Of a stretch of DNA of 64,000 bases, positions 34,501 to 49,500 are shown piece after piece; position 1 is the stretch's first letter; every line of letters begins with the position of its first letter. The position numbers and the translations under genes were made by a program. The DNA lies in NCBI GenBank assembly GCA_947044365.1, contig OX345643.1, positions 4,482,001-4,546,000 of the forward strand, written 5' to 3'. Origin of the DNA: Petrosia ficiformis. Taxonomy: Eukaryota > Porifera > Demospongiae > Haplosclerida > Petrosiidae. Below the pieces are notes generated by a model. The model made no database searches. It was given only the letters and a program-made list of their open reading frames with translations, and was not told where the DNA came from.

Positions 34501-37500
34501 ACACTACTCCTCAGTTATTAGCATTGAGTGAAGAATTGGGTCAGCTCAGTCATAATTCAGGTGGTAGTTCCTCAATCAAAGCAGGTGTGATGAACCTGCT
34601 ACGAGGCATTTCACGAAATGTTACGTCAGAAGAAATTAAAGCTCTCTTTAAAAAGCATATTAATGATATGGCATGTATTTTTGACAGCCAAGAATCTTCT
34701 TTCTTTCTTCCAACACCACCTGTGGGTTCTTTTTCTCATGTACCAGTTGACATCACAGCTCATGACTCTGAAGACATCTGTGAAGATGAGCAGGTTGTAA
34801 AAGAAGATAGAACCAAGCAGGTAACAGCAGTTAAAAAAACAAGAGTGAAATCTAATGCTCCTGAACCAAAGCTTCAGTTTGATGATCTCACAGACAAGCA
34901 AAAATCACATCTACTCAACTTAGAAAGTTGTGGCTATCACCAGAAACTTATACTGCTTGCTTTTGAAAGGTGCGCTAGGCCAGACATTCAAGAAGAGGTT
35001 GCACAATGGTGTATTAATAATGAAAACAATTTTGAATTTTCAGACAGTGAAGATGATGACGATTTCTCTTCAGAAGAGGAGGAAGAAGCAGACGAAGAGG
35101 AAGAAGAGGAGGAACAGGAAGAGGAACAGAAAGAGAAGGAAGAGTTGAAGAAGGAAGAGGAAAACGTTACAGAGGAAACTGTGGTGGAAGAAATTAATGA
35201 ACATGTTGCTGGACCTCAAGAAACACTAACAATATCAAAGAAGACACCACATTCATTAGAGCAACAGATCGAGGTAATTGAGCAGGTACCAGTTGATAAA
35301 AACCATCCTAATGTTCAGAAGCTAATGGAACTTGGATTCTCTTTGGAACAGTGTATTGATGCTGTTGATAAGTATCCCAATAATACACGTCGTGCTATGG
35401 AATACATAACAACAGGAGAGGCTGAAGAACATTCTTCAACAGTCAGAAGCTTTCTTTCAACAATGAAGGATGAGGAAAATGAAACCTATGGACAGTCAAT
35501 TGAAGAAAGTGCTGATGAAGAACCCCTAGAGAAGTAAATTAATAATGAAGTGAAATTATAGTGAATTATTCAATATTCTTTAGAATGAGAATCACAAAAC
35601 CAGATAAAAAGATTAAGAGTTACCTGTCACTTGATCAATTAGGTATTTTACTGCAGAAACTCTCGAAGGCTGGTAAAGGTGAGCATAAAACATTTGGTCT
35701 CTTGACATATGCTACTTCCTTATTTATTCCAGCACCAGTATATGAAAAAAGACCTCTTCCAGAGGGCCTTAAACAAGGAGAGTACAATCTTCTAGTTGTC
35801 CCACCAGGTATATATTATACTTTCATTTTTACATTTATTCTCAATCTTTCATCTATTATAGACCATGTCCTCAAGAGTACTATTTCTATATATATGGAAG
35901 ATACTACTCTTCCATTGCCAACACATGAGGAAGTATTAGTATGTAGTGATCATACAACAGCCGAAGAAGTGATTCTCTTATGGAAGAGAGCACTTGGAGA
36001 TCCTCTCTACCAAAGAATATTTTGTTTGGTAAATGCTGAAAAACTACCATATCATTCATGTGAAAAAGCTTTGTTTGAGCTCCAGCAACTCTCTCAAGGA
36101 AAAAGAGGTATTTTATTGATCATATGCATAAATTATGTATGCATGTATGCCAATTATAATTATGTATCATGTGACCACATGCAGATTAAAAAAAATCTTT
36201 TTAACTCTCAGACTACAGGATTATAATAATCTGTAGTAATGAGGATGAAGACAAGTCACATATTGTTTCAAAACTTCAAGCATATCGTAGACCTGTGCCT
36301 GGTATTCATTCTGATAGAGAGTTTATAAATTACCTAAAGACTCATTTTATCCAAGAGTGTACTGAAGACAGTGACAGTGATACAGAAACTACCACTTCAG
36401 CTTCAAGTGTTGACAAGGAAAGGTTTGTAACTAGTACATGTATGTAAGTACATAGAACAGAGTTTTTGTTTAGTTCATGGTGCACCATTGGCCCAAAGAG
36501 CTTTTTATTTGACACTGCACAGCTCTCTCTTTGGGCCTGATGGCGCAGTTAATTACGATTATATTGTCACTAGTAGCATTAACTCTTTGTTAATTGGCTC
36601 AAGATATATTTCAACTGGCGCACACACTAACCGTTGTTGAGCCAATTTTGCTGATGTTTGAAAACGTATCAAAAAGTCTGACATAGACATAAAATACATG
36701 CATAAGCATAAATATCAATTATTATACACACACACATACATCATTAGATCATGTGTCAGGGTAGTGACATCTGAGAGAGCTGGTATGGGTAAGTCTCTAT
36801 ACATTTATCGTTTGACAGAAGATCTAATGACCAAGACAAGTGTGGGTCCTCACAAGGTCATTATACCAATTCATGGCCCAAAGGTCACTTCTGATAGTGT
36901 AGTCAACACTCTGATGAATTACTGTGATAATACCAATGCAACCATTTTCCATCTTGATATTTCACCAAATGTGAGAAACACTCTTATTCATAATTGTTGT
37001 TACAAACATACGTTTATATTTATTATGCATGTTTGTATGATGCTTTTGGTCATTGCAACAGCTTTAAAAGATAAACATATTATTCTCAGGTACTTAGACA
37101 AGTGGATTCAATATTGTTTTGTTTATTGGTACTTCAAGCAATATGTGATAGTAAGGGAAGAGTGTGGAGATGTCATCCCACACACATGTATGCCATCGAA
37201 GTAACCATTCCAAAGGTAAATTTACAGTATCAGAAAGTAGTATATCATTTACAGTATTCTGCCCAGACTATGTGGAGTGGTGGTCAGATTCTAACTTGCA
37301 TTTAGTGCTATTTACCCAGTATATACTTAATTCTGTCTAGGTAGCCTATGTAATTATGTATTATCTGAGAGGTGGTTAACTGGTTAGTCCTGAGCAGTGC
37401 CAACCAGTGTGGTAGAACACTGCATTTAATATAATTATAATTATAGTTGATAAAGAAATTTTATTTACAAAATAGACTGAACAGCAATCAACGAAGTGTG

Positions 37501-40500
37501 CTGTCACCTTTTTGAATATATTGCCAACAGTACACTGTATCTCTCCTAGAGCAGCATTGAGGATTGAGGAAAATGAAGAAGATGGTTTGTTTTTGTGTGT
37601 TTTCAAAACTCATGTATCCTCTGCGCTTTTATTTTTTCATACAGCAAGTTTTGATATCCTAATGGATAAAAAGGAATTCAGAAGTTCAGTTTTTCAACGA
37701 GCCTTTCAGTACTTGCGTCGACACAAAGCCAGAATGTCTTTAGACAGATTTTCATATCTGCAAAATTCTGTTGAAGGTAAAATCACTGAGTGCCTGAACA
37801 TGTTGTTGAGGTCAGTTGGGATTGTATAATATAGGAATATAATATTATTATATATGTATTGAAGCTTACAGTTTTATCATTTCTGTAGTGAAACAAGTGT
37901 CAAAGATCCTTCATGGTCAGAGTTGAGACACTTTGTGTGTTTCCTTGACATTCAACTGAAATATTGTGAACAGTCTTTGTACTGTGATGAACTGATTGTT
38001 GGGGACTGTTTGACTGGCTTGAAGACATTTACAGTGAATTTTATGATCAGAATGTCCAAGGTAATACTGCAAATGACACAACAGTGTATTGTAACTGCAT
38101 CTTCTTTGTATCTTTTGGTTGTAGGATTTTTCAACAGCTTCTCTTAGGGGTGAGGTTGCAGCTGAGAATGAAGAAAAAAATGTTGAACTAAAAGTTATCC
38201 AGCAATATGAAATTCATGAACAGAAAAAGTGGCAAAAAAAGTAAATGAATGCATCTAGTTTATACTATTAAGATGATGTTAGTTGTATAATGAGATGTTC
38301 TAATATACATTGCAAAAATAGCATCAGCTATTTCTCATTTAGTCAATCTGAGTTTGAACACCAACTCCTATTCAAACCATAGCATAAATAATTCATTTTG
38401 ATGTTTAGTGCTATAATAGTAAACACCCAGTTTGTGTAGTGTATGGACAGCAGAAAAATTTCACACACAGTGAATTAACTATATAAATAAGGTTTAAATT
38501 GCTTACATGCCTTATTTGAAGTATTCATTGCACCATCTTCATCCTTAGCCTCAAAATAGTATGACTCACTCCTAATAGGTGTAATATATCATATACAATG
38601 TTGACTAGTTCATATTATAAATCTTGCTATATACACATTTCCTTTAGTGTTGTTTTAGTATGACAGTAATGGCCACTTCTATAGTTGGGCTTACTATAAG
38701 GGTTTTAGTTTTAGGCAAATAAAAGTGCCCATTTTTCCTTTTAGTTTTAGTTATAGTTATTGCAATAGACTTGTAATTCAGTTGTAGTTTAGTTAACTAA
38801 ATGTTGCAATACCTTACTAAAAGGGGTTTTATAGTTATAGTTATAGTTAACTAAAATAACAATAATTTGCTTACACATAGCTATCATCCATACCTATTCT
38901 TCAATGAGGATGGATGTAGTATTACATTTGTTGGATTCAATGTGAACAAGAACGGTGATCTAATGGACCCTGTTAAAAATCAGACAATTCAAAAAGCCAT
39001 CATGACTCCACAATTATATGCTGGTTTACAAGGAAACCATGTTGACTTCTCTGAGAACTATTATGATTGGGAGAAACAGAAAATGATTGAAAAGATCAGT
39101 ATGGTAATGGGGATACAGAACCCATTTGATCCAGATCCATCATATGTGTTAACTGTGGATAATGTCATAAAAATACTAGCTATTCTGATGAAATTCAGGT
39201 ACACTGTTTACTTATTTGTGTATTTTGTGCATATAGTGTTGACATAATTATAAATGAAAGCTTGATGCTTTGTTGGAAAGTAGGATTTTCAGGTTTTAGA
39301 TGTTGATGAAAATCAGAAAGACCTTGCATGTGAGTAATCTTGTGACCTGCCTACTCTTTCCATAGAAATCTTGGTGAAACCACAATTGCATGATGTTTAT
39401 ATGCAATGGTTAATAGTTAGTACAAATTAACAATTTGCACACTATAAAAGCCAAAATTATATAACAGCTCAGAGTAATTAAGTTTCGTTGAGACAATTTT
39501 ATGATATGTATGATACCTCCTCTATGTGAAGGGGCAGGTCCCATTGCTAGTGTGTGAATACATTGTAGCAATTTTGTTTGTTCATGTACAGCTGTTTTTT
39601 TAATTTTCCCTTTTATGCAACGGAGCCTCACAGCTACCACAACAGCATTGCAACTTCAGTGACAATAATGAAGTTAATATTATCAATAATTTTTTTCCAG
39701 ATGTAACATTCCAGTAGTTATAATGGGTGAAACTGGATGTGGTAAAACTCGTCTCATTAGATACATGTGTGACCTGGCTGCTCAAGGTGGTAATAAAACA
39801 AGAAGTCCAGATGGGAAGAATATAAAGAATATGTTGATAATGAAGGTCAGAAATAGACATGCAATATTGTTACAAAGGGTTTGACATACTTTAAGTTCAC
39901 TTACAAAATTGCTAATTGATTGGTTGTTACAGCTGCAGTTAAGGATTACATGTATATAGTTGCATGATGTATCATATAGGTGTTTTGAAGATGGGTAATG
40001 CTAAAGCACACCTTTGTGTCAGCCTCCACTCCCCAGTACAATCCAAAATAAACACTACCATGCAAGTTACTACCTTCCAATTACATAGTGGCTTATTGGC
40101 TCCATCATGTTTCATAGTGTGTCAGCCTAGTACAATCCAAAATAAACACTACCATGGAAGTTCCTACCTTCCAATTACGTAGTGGCTTATTGGCCCCAGC
40201 ATGTTTCATAGTGTGGTATTGCACCTGTCTAATTAGGTAGTTACAAGATAATTATAGTGCTTCAATAATTAATTACAAATAGTACAAAGTACATGTAGTT
40301 TTGGTATCCCTGTATCCTGCACAAGACTAACCAACTAAATTTAAAATATTTCTGGCAACTGTATAGTAACCAATAAATTAGTTACTATAACAATTTTCTT
40401 TTTACAATGCTGGTTACTACCGATATTACATAACGGTAATTACTGTTCTTGTGATTTTCATTGTTATGCTGTTGTATTGAATTAAATAAGGATCCAATTG

Positions 40501-43500
40501 GAGAAATTACTAGTAAAATATCTTGTTATTTTGTTTAGGTTCATGGAGGAAGTACAGAAGCTGACATAATCAAAAAGGTAGAAGAAGCAGAGGAACTAGC
40601 AGAAGAGAACAAAGAACAGTATGGACTGGACACTGTATTGTTCTTTGATGAAGCAAACACAACAGACGCCATTGATTTGATTAAAGAGGTGATGTGTGAT
40701 CATCATATCAGTGGTCGTGAAATTACTCGAGATGTCAAATTTATAGCTGCTTGCAATCCATATAGAAAGTTAGTCCTATCTATAGTTCTGAGAAAGTGGG
40801 TGAGGGGGTTGGAGTGGTGGTTGGGATTTCCCAACCACAGTTTGTGTTTCCCACTCTAAGTGCACATAAATTAAATGTTTAATTTACTACATCATAAACA
40901 AGATATATGAGAAAACTATCCCTATGATTGCTTTGTAGTGTCTGACTTCCTCATTCCTGAATCACAGCAGCCTTTTATACTTATTATTTGGATTATCTAC
41001 TCTTCTTATTTTTCAAAAGTTCTTGTATAAATTAATTTCAGCTAGAAGAGGTTTTAGTTACAGTTTCTATATACACTATAAGTAGCTTTCTTGCTGCTGG
41101 TGACTGTTCTGTAGAGTCTAGCATGCGTTATATTATGCACCACGCCCATTAATTGACCAAGCCACCTGGAATGACACAACTTTCTTAACTACGTAAACAA
41201 TGCAAACGAGTTTGTGATACACACACAATATATATAATTATATATATAAATTAATGTTGTGGAAAGCAATCACAGGGATAGCCCTGTGGGCCATAAAAAT
41301 TGTTAATTGGCACCAAACTATAAGTTGAATGTGTTCATAACTATATATATCAAAATAACTTTCTACCTGTACATTTGCTATTCCATTAAATCACAACGAT
41401 TTTGACAATCTATCTTCTGAAACGTTTTTTACTTCTATAGGCATTTAGATGATATGATTGCTAAACTAGAATCAGCTGGTCTTGGATTCTATGTGAAAGC
41501 AAATGAGACACAAGAGAAATTGGGTATATTGTGATATTATGTACACGTCTTTCTTATTTCATTATTGCTTGGTCATTTTTCATTTTAATTAGGTGAGATT
41601 CCTCTTCGTCAGCTGGTATACAGAGTATTTGATCTACCTCCTAGTATGAGACCTCTAGTTTATGATTTTGGTCAACTGGATGATTCAACTGAGAATGACT
41701 ACACTAAACAGATGGTTCATGACAGATGTAGCACTGTGGTTGATCTGAACAAAACAAACTGTATCAATGCTGTGGCTAATGTTCTCACATGGTCACAGAG
41801 TTACATGAAGAAGAGAACAGTTAGTAACTACATGTAGTAGTAGCAAAATGATATCATATTATATGTTTGCACCATATACATATCTTAAGAGAGCAGTGAA
41901 AATTGACTACATAAATATTTCTCTTTGTATTGTATACTTATGGAGTATCATAACCACCTACTTACTGAATACTTCTTATTGTCAAATCCATAATTAGTTT
42001 ATGCTTCTGTATATTATTTCATCCACAGGATGAATGTAGTTTTGTTAGTTTACGGGATATAGAAAGAGCACTGATTGTCTTCAAATATTTTTATGAGAAG
42101 AATAGCAAATTTGAAGAGTTAATTGCTGCTAAAGCTAAAGCTGAGGTCAGTATACTATTATTATCCCTTACAATACCATTTAATAACTTTATCACATTCA
42201 TCAACTACATTTGCAGGGAATGACACCAGTGGATAGTATTACCTGGTCACTGATCATATCACTAAGTGTCTGTTATCATGCCAGACTGCAAGTTAGAGAT
42301 GATTATGAGAGAGAAGTTGTGAAACAGTTCAGGACTCCACTGAATCTACCTGGAGGAGTTAAACAGTTCAGATGGGAAATTAAATGGTATACTTTGCTTG
42401 CTGTTTCTATGTAGAAAAAAATCATGTACATTGCATGTATATAGTTAAATTAGAATACATAATTATAATCAATTAGCATAGTAGTGTCAATGTTCCACAA
42501 ATTTAAGTAATACAACTTCAAACTACTGTTTAGCCCTAAGTATGATGGGTTTTTTTGTATTTGCTCAGGTGTCAAGACGTCCTTCTCGACAATATGAAAC
42601 TGGGTCCTAATATTGCAAGGAATGCTGCCCTCAGAGAAAATGTATTTATGATGGCAGTATGTATACAGCTCAGGATACCACTGTTTCTAGTTGGCAAACC
42701 AGGTAGCTCAAAGTCTCTGGCTAAGTCTATTATTGCTGATTCTATGTTGGGGAAATCATCGGAGAAGGACTTTTTAAAAGATTTCAATGAGGTAATAAGA
42801 AGAATATATATATATAATATATTCTTATATATATATATATATATATATACATATATATAATTATATATATATACATGTATATATGTGGTGCAATTATGCC
42901 TGACATGTGCTCTGCTTTTTTTATTCCTCTATTAGAAACTGTTTGAGCTACTAATATGTTTGTCATCTATTATAGTTGCCCTTTAAGTTTGTATTCTCTC
43001 TCTTTAGGTACACATGTTCTCATATCAGTGTAGCCAGTTGTCCACTCCAGAGAGTGTCATTGAAGTATTCAATACAGCTAAGAACTTTCAAGAGAAGCAA
43101 AGCACAACAACATTTGTATCAGTAGTTGTATTGGATGAAGTAGGACTTGCAGAAGACTCTCCTAACCTTCCTTTAAAGGCTCTTCATCCTCTCTTGGAAG
43201 ATGGAACAGAAGAAGCAGATGATTCCCACCAGGTATAATAACTTAACACACACATAACATATAACACTTACCCCTTCGCAACTACATAGATTATTGATAG
43301 ACAGCAACGTGTAGCTTTTGTTGGTATATCAAACTGGGCCTTAGATCCTGCTAAAATGAATCGTGGTGTTATGGTAACAAGAGGGGACCCTGATGAGAAA
43401 GAACTAAAACTCTCTGCAGAGTAAGAATCAGAATTTCTATGTGCCTTATTTGCATATTAATCATCAAGTATACTGCACTCCTGTATTCTATGTAATATAG

Positions 43501-46500
43501 GGAGATATGTTCTAGTAACCAGAATGATAGTGTTAAGGAAATGCTGAATCCTTATTTTGAGCATCTTGCTGCTGCTTATAAGGAAGTATGTGAGAAACAA
43601 AGTGAAAAGAAGAAATCATTCTTTGGTCTCAGAGATTTTTACAGGTGTGTTAACAATGGCTTTGGTTGGTTTGCACATTAAAATATGAACTTGCTCACTC
43701 AGTCTTGTCAAAATGCTGTATTGGATGTGTGAGAGGACTGCCTCTCCTCCATCTGAGAAACAGCTGGAACATGCTATAAAGAGGAATTTTGGTGGCCTGG
43801 AAGAACTTAACACTTATAACATTTTCATGAGACACTTGGCTAAGATTAAAGGTTCATCAAAATTTGATACCACTACTATTCCTGAAGAGGTACGTCAACA
43901 AAGTAAAACTGTTTTTTATTGTTAAACCTTTTCCAAAAGGACCATCTTTTGTTACATCCTGATTGTACACCTTTGGGTCTGATTGAAACTAGTCTTATGA
44001 CTAAAGAGACTTCATGGCATGGGTGAGCCATTTCATATTGAATATATGCAGTAGTTGCTAGATATGTTAATTATGATTTATTGAGTATTCATTATAGGTA
44101 GGAAATCTTTTTTGTATGTGGTTAACAATTTCTGAATTAACAGATATTGCTTATTCATTACCAAATAATTTATCCATCACTTTATATATTATTTTCCTTG
44201 CAGTGAAAATCGTTATCTACTGTTCCTGACAGAGAACTATGCAGCATTACAAGTACTCAAACATAAGCTACATGAAGCCGTTGGTATCTCAATAAAAAAT
44301 GAAGAATCCACGAGTGGACAAGGATTAGAACTGAATGAATCTGAAAGAGATGTTAAACGCAGAAGGAAGGAACCTTTTGTTTTGTTTGGTAGTTCTTTTC
44401 CTAAAGATCGTGAATATACTCAAGTGTGTCGCAACATTAATCAGATCAAGATCTGTATGGAAACTGGTCGTACTGTTATTCTACTGAATTTAGAGAACTT
44501 ATATGAGAGCTTGTATGACTTACTAAACCAATATTACATCTTCCTGGGTAATAGTCGATATGTTGATTTGGGTCTACAGACACACAGAGTGAAATGTCGT
44601 GTGGACAATGAATTTAAGTGAGAGAATTATGCACATTACATGTAAAATATGATTTAATAAATGATGATGACCTTATGGTAAATTAAAGTTGATTAGGTAT
44701 AGCAATGAAGGAGGTTTGTGTATAAAAATACGAATGTGTAAAGATCCATCACTCTTACCTCCATATTTGTTTTCTGTTTTGTCCAGTCTGTTGGGTGTGG
44801 CCTTCAAGTACCATATATCGGATATAACATGGTTTATTGATCTGTGTATATTATATATATATATAAAGTTATAAACCTTCCAACTTGGAAGTGGGAATAC
44901 AATATCATCCACTTGCATGTGACCCTCAGGCAATATTTTATCCAAAACGTCTGCATTGCCAGGTTATACAATGCTTATAGATCTCAAAACAAAATATAAA
45001 AAGTGGTCAATAATGTTACTTATACCTAAAATTATTTAAGTTAGTCTATAACTAAAATTGTGAGAAACTAGTCCTACAAATAAATTGAAGTGATTAATAT
45101 TTACAATTATATAATTATAATAATTATATATTTTTATGTGCAATGTTTGTTTTACATAGATTGATTCTGATAGCAGAAAAGGAGACAGTTTATAAAACGT
45201 TTCCTACTCCACTTATTAATCGACTAGAGAAACACTTTGTTTTGACAGAAACCATACTGCTTGACTGGCAGAAAGAAGTACTGAAAGAACTCAAAACATG
45301 GGTTGAAAAGTTCTGCACTATCACTGAATGGAATGAAAAGTAACTGCTATGTACATCTATTATACATCTTATTGTAATGCTTTGCTAATTTTGCCTCACA
45401 TTGAAAATAAATGCTAAACTCTAATGAAGTGCTGATGGTTGTCTGGTTGTCGTAGCTCAGTGATAAGAGCACTGGTGGCTGATGTCAGTGGCCCTGGGTT
45501 TGATTCCCAGTGACTACCAGCATTTTTCATTTTCCTCTTTCAGCCTTATTCATTAGAATTTAGCATTCATTTTATCATAAACTGCCAATTGAATGGATTT
45601 TATATTTTTCACTTAGTTTCAGAACACAGGATGCATTTGTTGGCTTTCAACATGATACTCCAGCATCTGTAATCTTTCAAGTAACAAAGCAGCTAAGAGA
45701 TGAATTGAATGTATATCAAGATAAAGATCTGGCTGACAAGACATCGGAAGTTTTCAAACACAGCTGTTATCTTTTATTGCAAATGGCAAATCCTGATGCT
45801 TTAATTCGTTTGCAACGTACTGCATTAGCTGATCAACAAAAGAGGTTGTGTCAGGTTTACTTCTCAGAACAGTACCATGACTCCATAATACGGTTCCTAC
45901 AACATCACATCGAAAATGATTTTGAAGGGAATGGTGTGTTAATACAAGTTAGTTTGAATTTCAATTGCCTCAAAATACACTTATCATTTTGTGGTGAATG
46001 CATAATCATCTTTTATTCAGGTCACAACACACAGTAATCTCCTTTCAATTTCTGAGCAAAAGGAGTTTTGTGATCAACTTGGATTCCGTGAACATCAAAC
46101 ATCTTGTTTCCTTTTGCAAGAGTTTGACACTGAGCTAGATTTTACTAAAACAATTGAGTAAGTATGGCTGTGTGTATAGTTGAGGCATTCCCTAATGATA
46201 TGCCCTGTATATTAAATTTCAGTTCTTTTATGTCATTCTACTTCACACAGTCCAGCATTTTCAAACCATAATTCTGGTGACAACTTGTTGATAATCCAGT
46301 GTGACTCAGGTCATCTCTATGGAGATCTTGTAGCATGTGCTAGATATCGTATTGATGATGAGAAAGAAAAGGCTTTAAGAAAAAAAGAGAAGGCTCTCAG
46401 AGAGAAGAAAGTCGTGACAGGAACTACACATGTCTTATTCATTATTCATCTTCCTCGTAGAGGTGGGAGTAGAGGCAAGACAAGCTTCTCATTTGTAGGG

Positions 46501-49500
46501 TTTCAAGGTGGATCCTGGATATCAGCTCATATTGATGATATCCATGTTCAGTCACAGGCAGCATTAACACTTGATGATGCGTTAAATGCTACCATTAGTG
46601 AGCTATTCTACAATATGCCATTCCTCCCTGGAAAGTTGGCACTGACTACACAAAACATTGATCATGAGCCTTTTGAGATACAAGAATTAGAACAGATGAG
46701 CACAGAGGCACATGTGGATTACCCAGAAAATCAGCAAAATCCAATCTTAGAATTTCCCAGCAGTGTCTCAGAGAATAAAGATGTTAGTATGAATAATTTA
46801 TACTTTAAAACGACATATGAATTATGTATATATTTATTTGAAAGATTGGTCTTGAAGAGATGAAATTTCAAAATGAATCTGAAGTGCTTGTATCAGAGCA
46901 TCAAGAAGAGGTTAGAATGAGTGTACAATCAGTTATTGTAAACAATAATATCATTAATCTTTAAATTCAAGTATCATTATCAATTCACTTCTCAATTCAT
47001 GATTATGGGATGTATATCCTGTAATCCACATTACTAAAAGAATTATGCAGTAGCAGAAGTCTGAGCAAAAATTCACATATTTATGTATTATCAATTATAA
47101 TGTTATCACAGATCATTCAACACTCAAATACAAGTCATAGTTTTATTAGTAAAGAAAATGATGAAGACGAAGCAATGGAGGTGTCTTCTGGTTTTAAGCA
47201 ATCATCTATTAGTGAAGAAAATAATGAAGAGGAAATGGAGCATTTAAGTCATGATTCTATTGGTAAAGATGAGGAAGTGGAATCAGACACTAGTCAAAAT
47301 GAAGAAAATGGTAAAGAGGAGGAAATACATCCAGACACTAGTAATGGTTCTATTGATGAAGAAAATGAAGAGGAAGAAATGGATTCAGTTACTAGTCAAG
47401 ATGAAGAAAATGATAAAGAGGAGGAAATGGATTCAATCACTAGTCGAGATGAAGAAGAGGAAGAAATTGAGTCAGATGCTAGTAATGGTTCTATTGATGA
47501 AGAAAGTGATGAAGAGAAGTTGTATCCTGAAATACCTCCTGAGAAACAGTATACACAGTGCAGACGACTCTATCATTGTATCCAGGCTGTTGTTGCTAAG
47601 ATTGCTGAAAGAGACGACACAAAAAAAGAATGGGCAGCAAGAAGAGTTAAATTACTCCTGGAACTTGTGCCAAAGAACCCAATTGTCCCTCTTCGTAAGT
47701 AAATGGAGTGCAATTAAGTTTCTTTTTACCTCTATAATATTAATATCAGTAGTTTGGATATGTATAACTATAATATAGCTATGTATATACACAATATGTT
47801 TACTAAATAAATGCAAAATCAGAAATAAACATTTGCAGATTTCAACATAACTTTGTACCTTTTACAATTCATGAATACAGTTGATATTCATCAATCATGT
47901 CTGTCATATATTATGATGTTGCCACATTGCTATAATTATGCAAATAACATTGAGTTACATTTGTTTATTACATTATCACTAGGTGTTGATACATTTTATG
48001 GAGCTCTTGTAAGACAAATATTGTCTGTACTAAAACAGAGAGAGGAGGTCATCATACAAGATAAAGAATGGGTTTTAAATGAGGCTCTTGATGGAAGAAA
48101 CTTACAAAGTGGTGGAACATTCCAGAACGTTCTTGCTAGAAAGCTGGATAAGGAAATAACACCAATATTTGCTACCATTCTATCATTTGTAGATAATTAT
48201 TCTAATCTTGAAATCATGAAGCAGTGAGTCACATGATATATTGAAGCTACAATCCAACCAGTTTTTTTTTTCCCGGAAATCTGGAAGAAGAAAAGACTGA
48301 TATATATGAGTGTACTTTTAATGTGGCATTAATTTACTACCTATATAGAATGGTTAATTACCATATGCCAGGAGAAATACCAGAATGAAATATTTTGCGA
48401 ATTTGGCAAACATAATCCCATTCACAAAAATAAAAATAGCGAATTTACAATATAAACATGGTGGGTTACAGTAATTAGCAATTCATGACTATTTAAATTC
48501 ATGAATGCTCCAAAAGTTACTGTTCGCGAAAATATTTCTTTGCATAATTTTCCCAGCATATGGTAACTGTTGTAGAATTTGAATGGTTTAGTCATGTTAA
48601 CTACTGTTATCCTCTTTGTCCTGCAGAAGTCAAGTAACTACCACTCTATCTAAACAACAATTATGGCTTCAAATCTTTAACAATCAAAAATTATGTGCTT
48701 TCAGTTTTGATAAACTGAATGATATGAAAGGCCTACAAGGAACTCTGAAAGAAGACTTCACTTGTAAATTTCCTTTCTTTTGGTTAATCAAAGAGGTCAT
48801 TGATTCAAAATGGGAAAGTGCTACAAGTGTATTAGGTAAGTTAAATTATTTAAACACGAACTCTTGTATAATTAATTATAATACTATAATTATTTTATCA
48901 ACTATTTAAGCGCTTGACTGAGGTTTTTAAATTTCATATTTATTATTGGGTCCCATAGGAACTGAAAAACAACAAGTACATGTTCATTTGTGTGAGATAC
49001 TTCACGATACTCCAGTAAATCAAGTACTAAGTACTGTACCTCAAGCACGTTGGGAAGACTTATGTCAGGAGTATTTATATGACTATTTGCTAACTGTTCA
49101 TCATGTTACTCATCATGAAGCACAACAAGAATATGAGGTCATAATTGTTATAATTATTATCTGTTTGGTATTGGTATCACATAATTTTATAATTTTTGAA
49201 TTGAGCAAATTTCAGAATTACAATAATTATGTTTTCCCTTGATTATTGCATCCTCAAATAATGTGATGATAGTTTCAATGTTATCAATGGCAGAAACTTT
49301 CTCCCGCATAAGTTGTTTGAAACCCTTGACACAGCAATTATAAAGTACATTTTAAGATACAGGACAAAGATAGATTTCCACACTTATCACCAACCTAATG
49401 TACAATTATGTTGATATACTTTACAAGCACAAAATTGTTGCTCATCTTTATGGCTCATCAATTAAATCAATTAAGTATATTTTTTTATAGGTCTTATTCT

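Noticed and set aside
35561..36226. 221-residue ORF as an unspliced exon
   Set aside because: It reads through short introns (near 35807-35862 and after 36107). Paralogy with vertebrate AAA1 supports splicing.
45446..45518. A functional tRNA-Gln(CTG) gene
   Set aside because: U33 is missing, the D loop lacks the conserved GG, and it is embedded in an inverted-repeat element. Kept only as tRNA-like.
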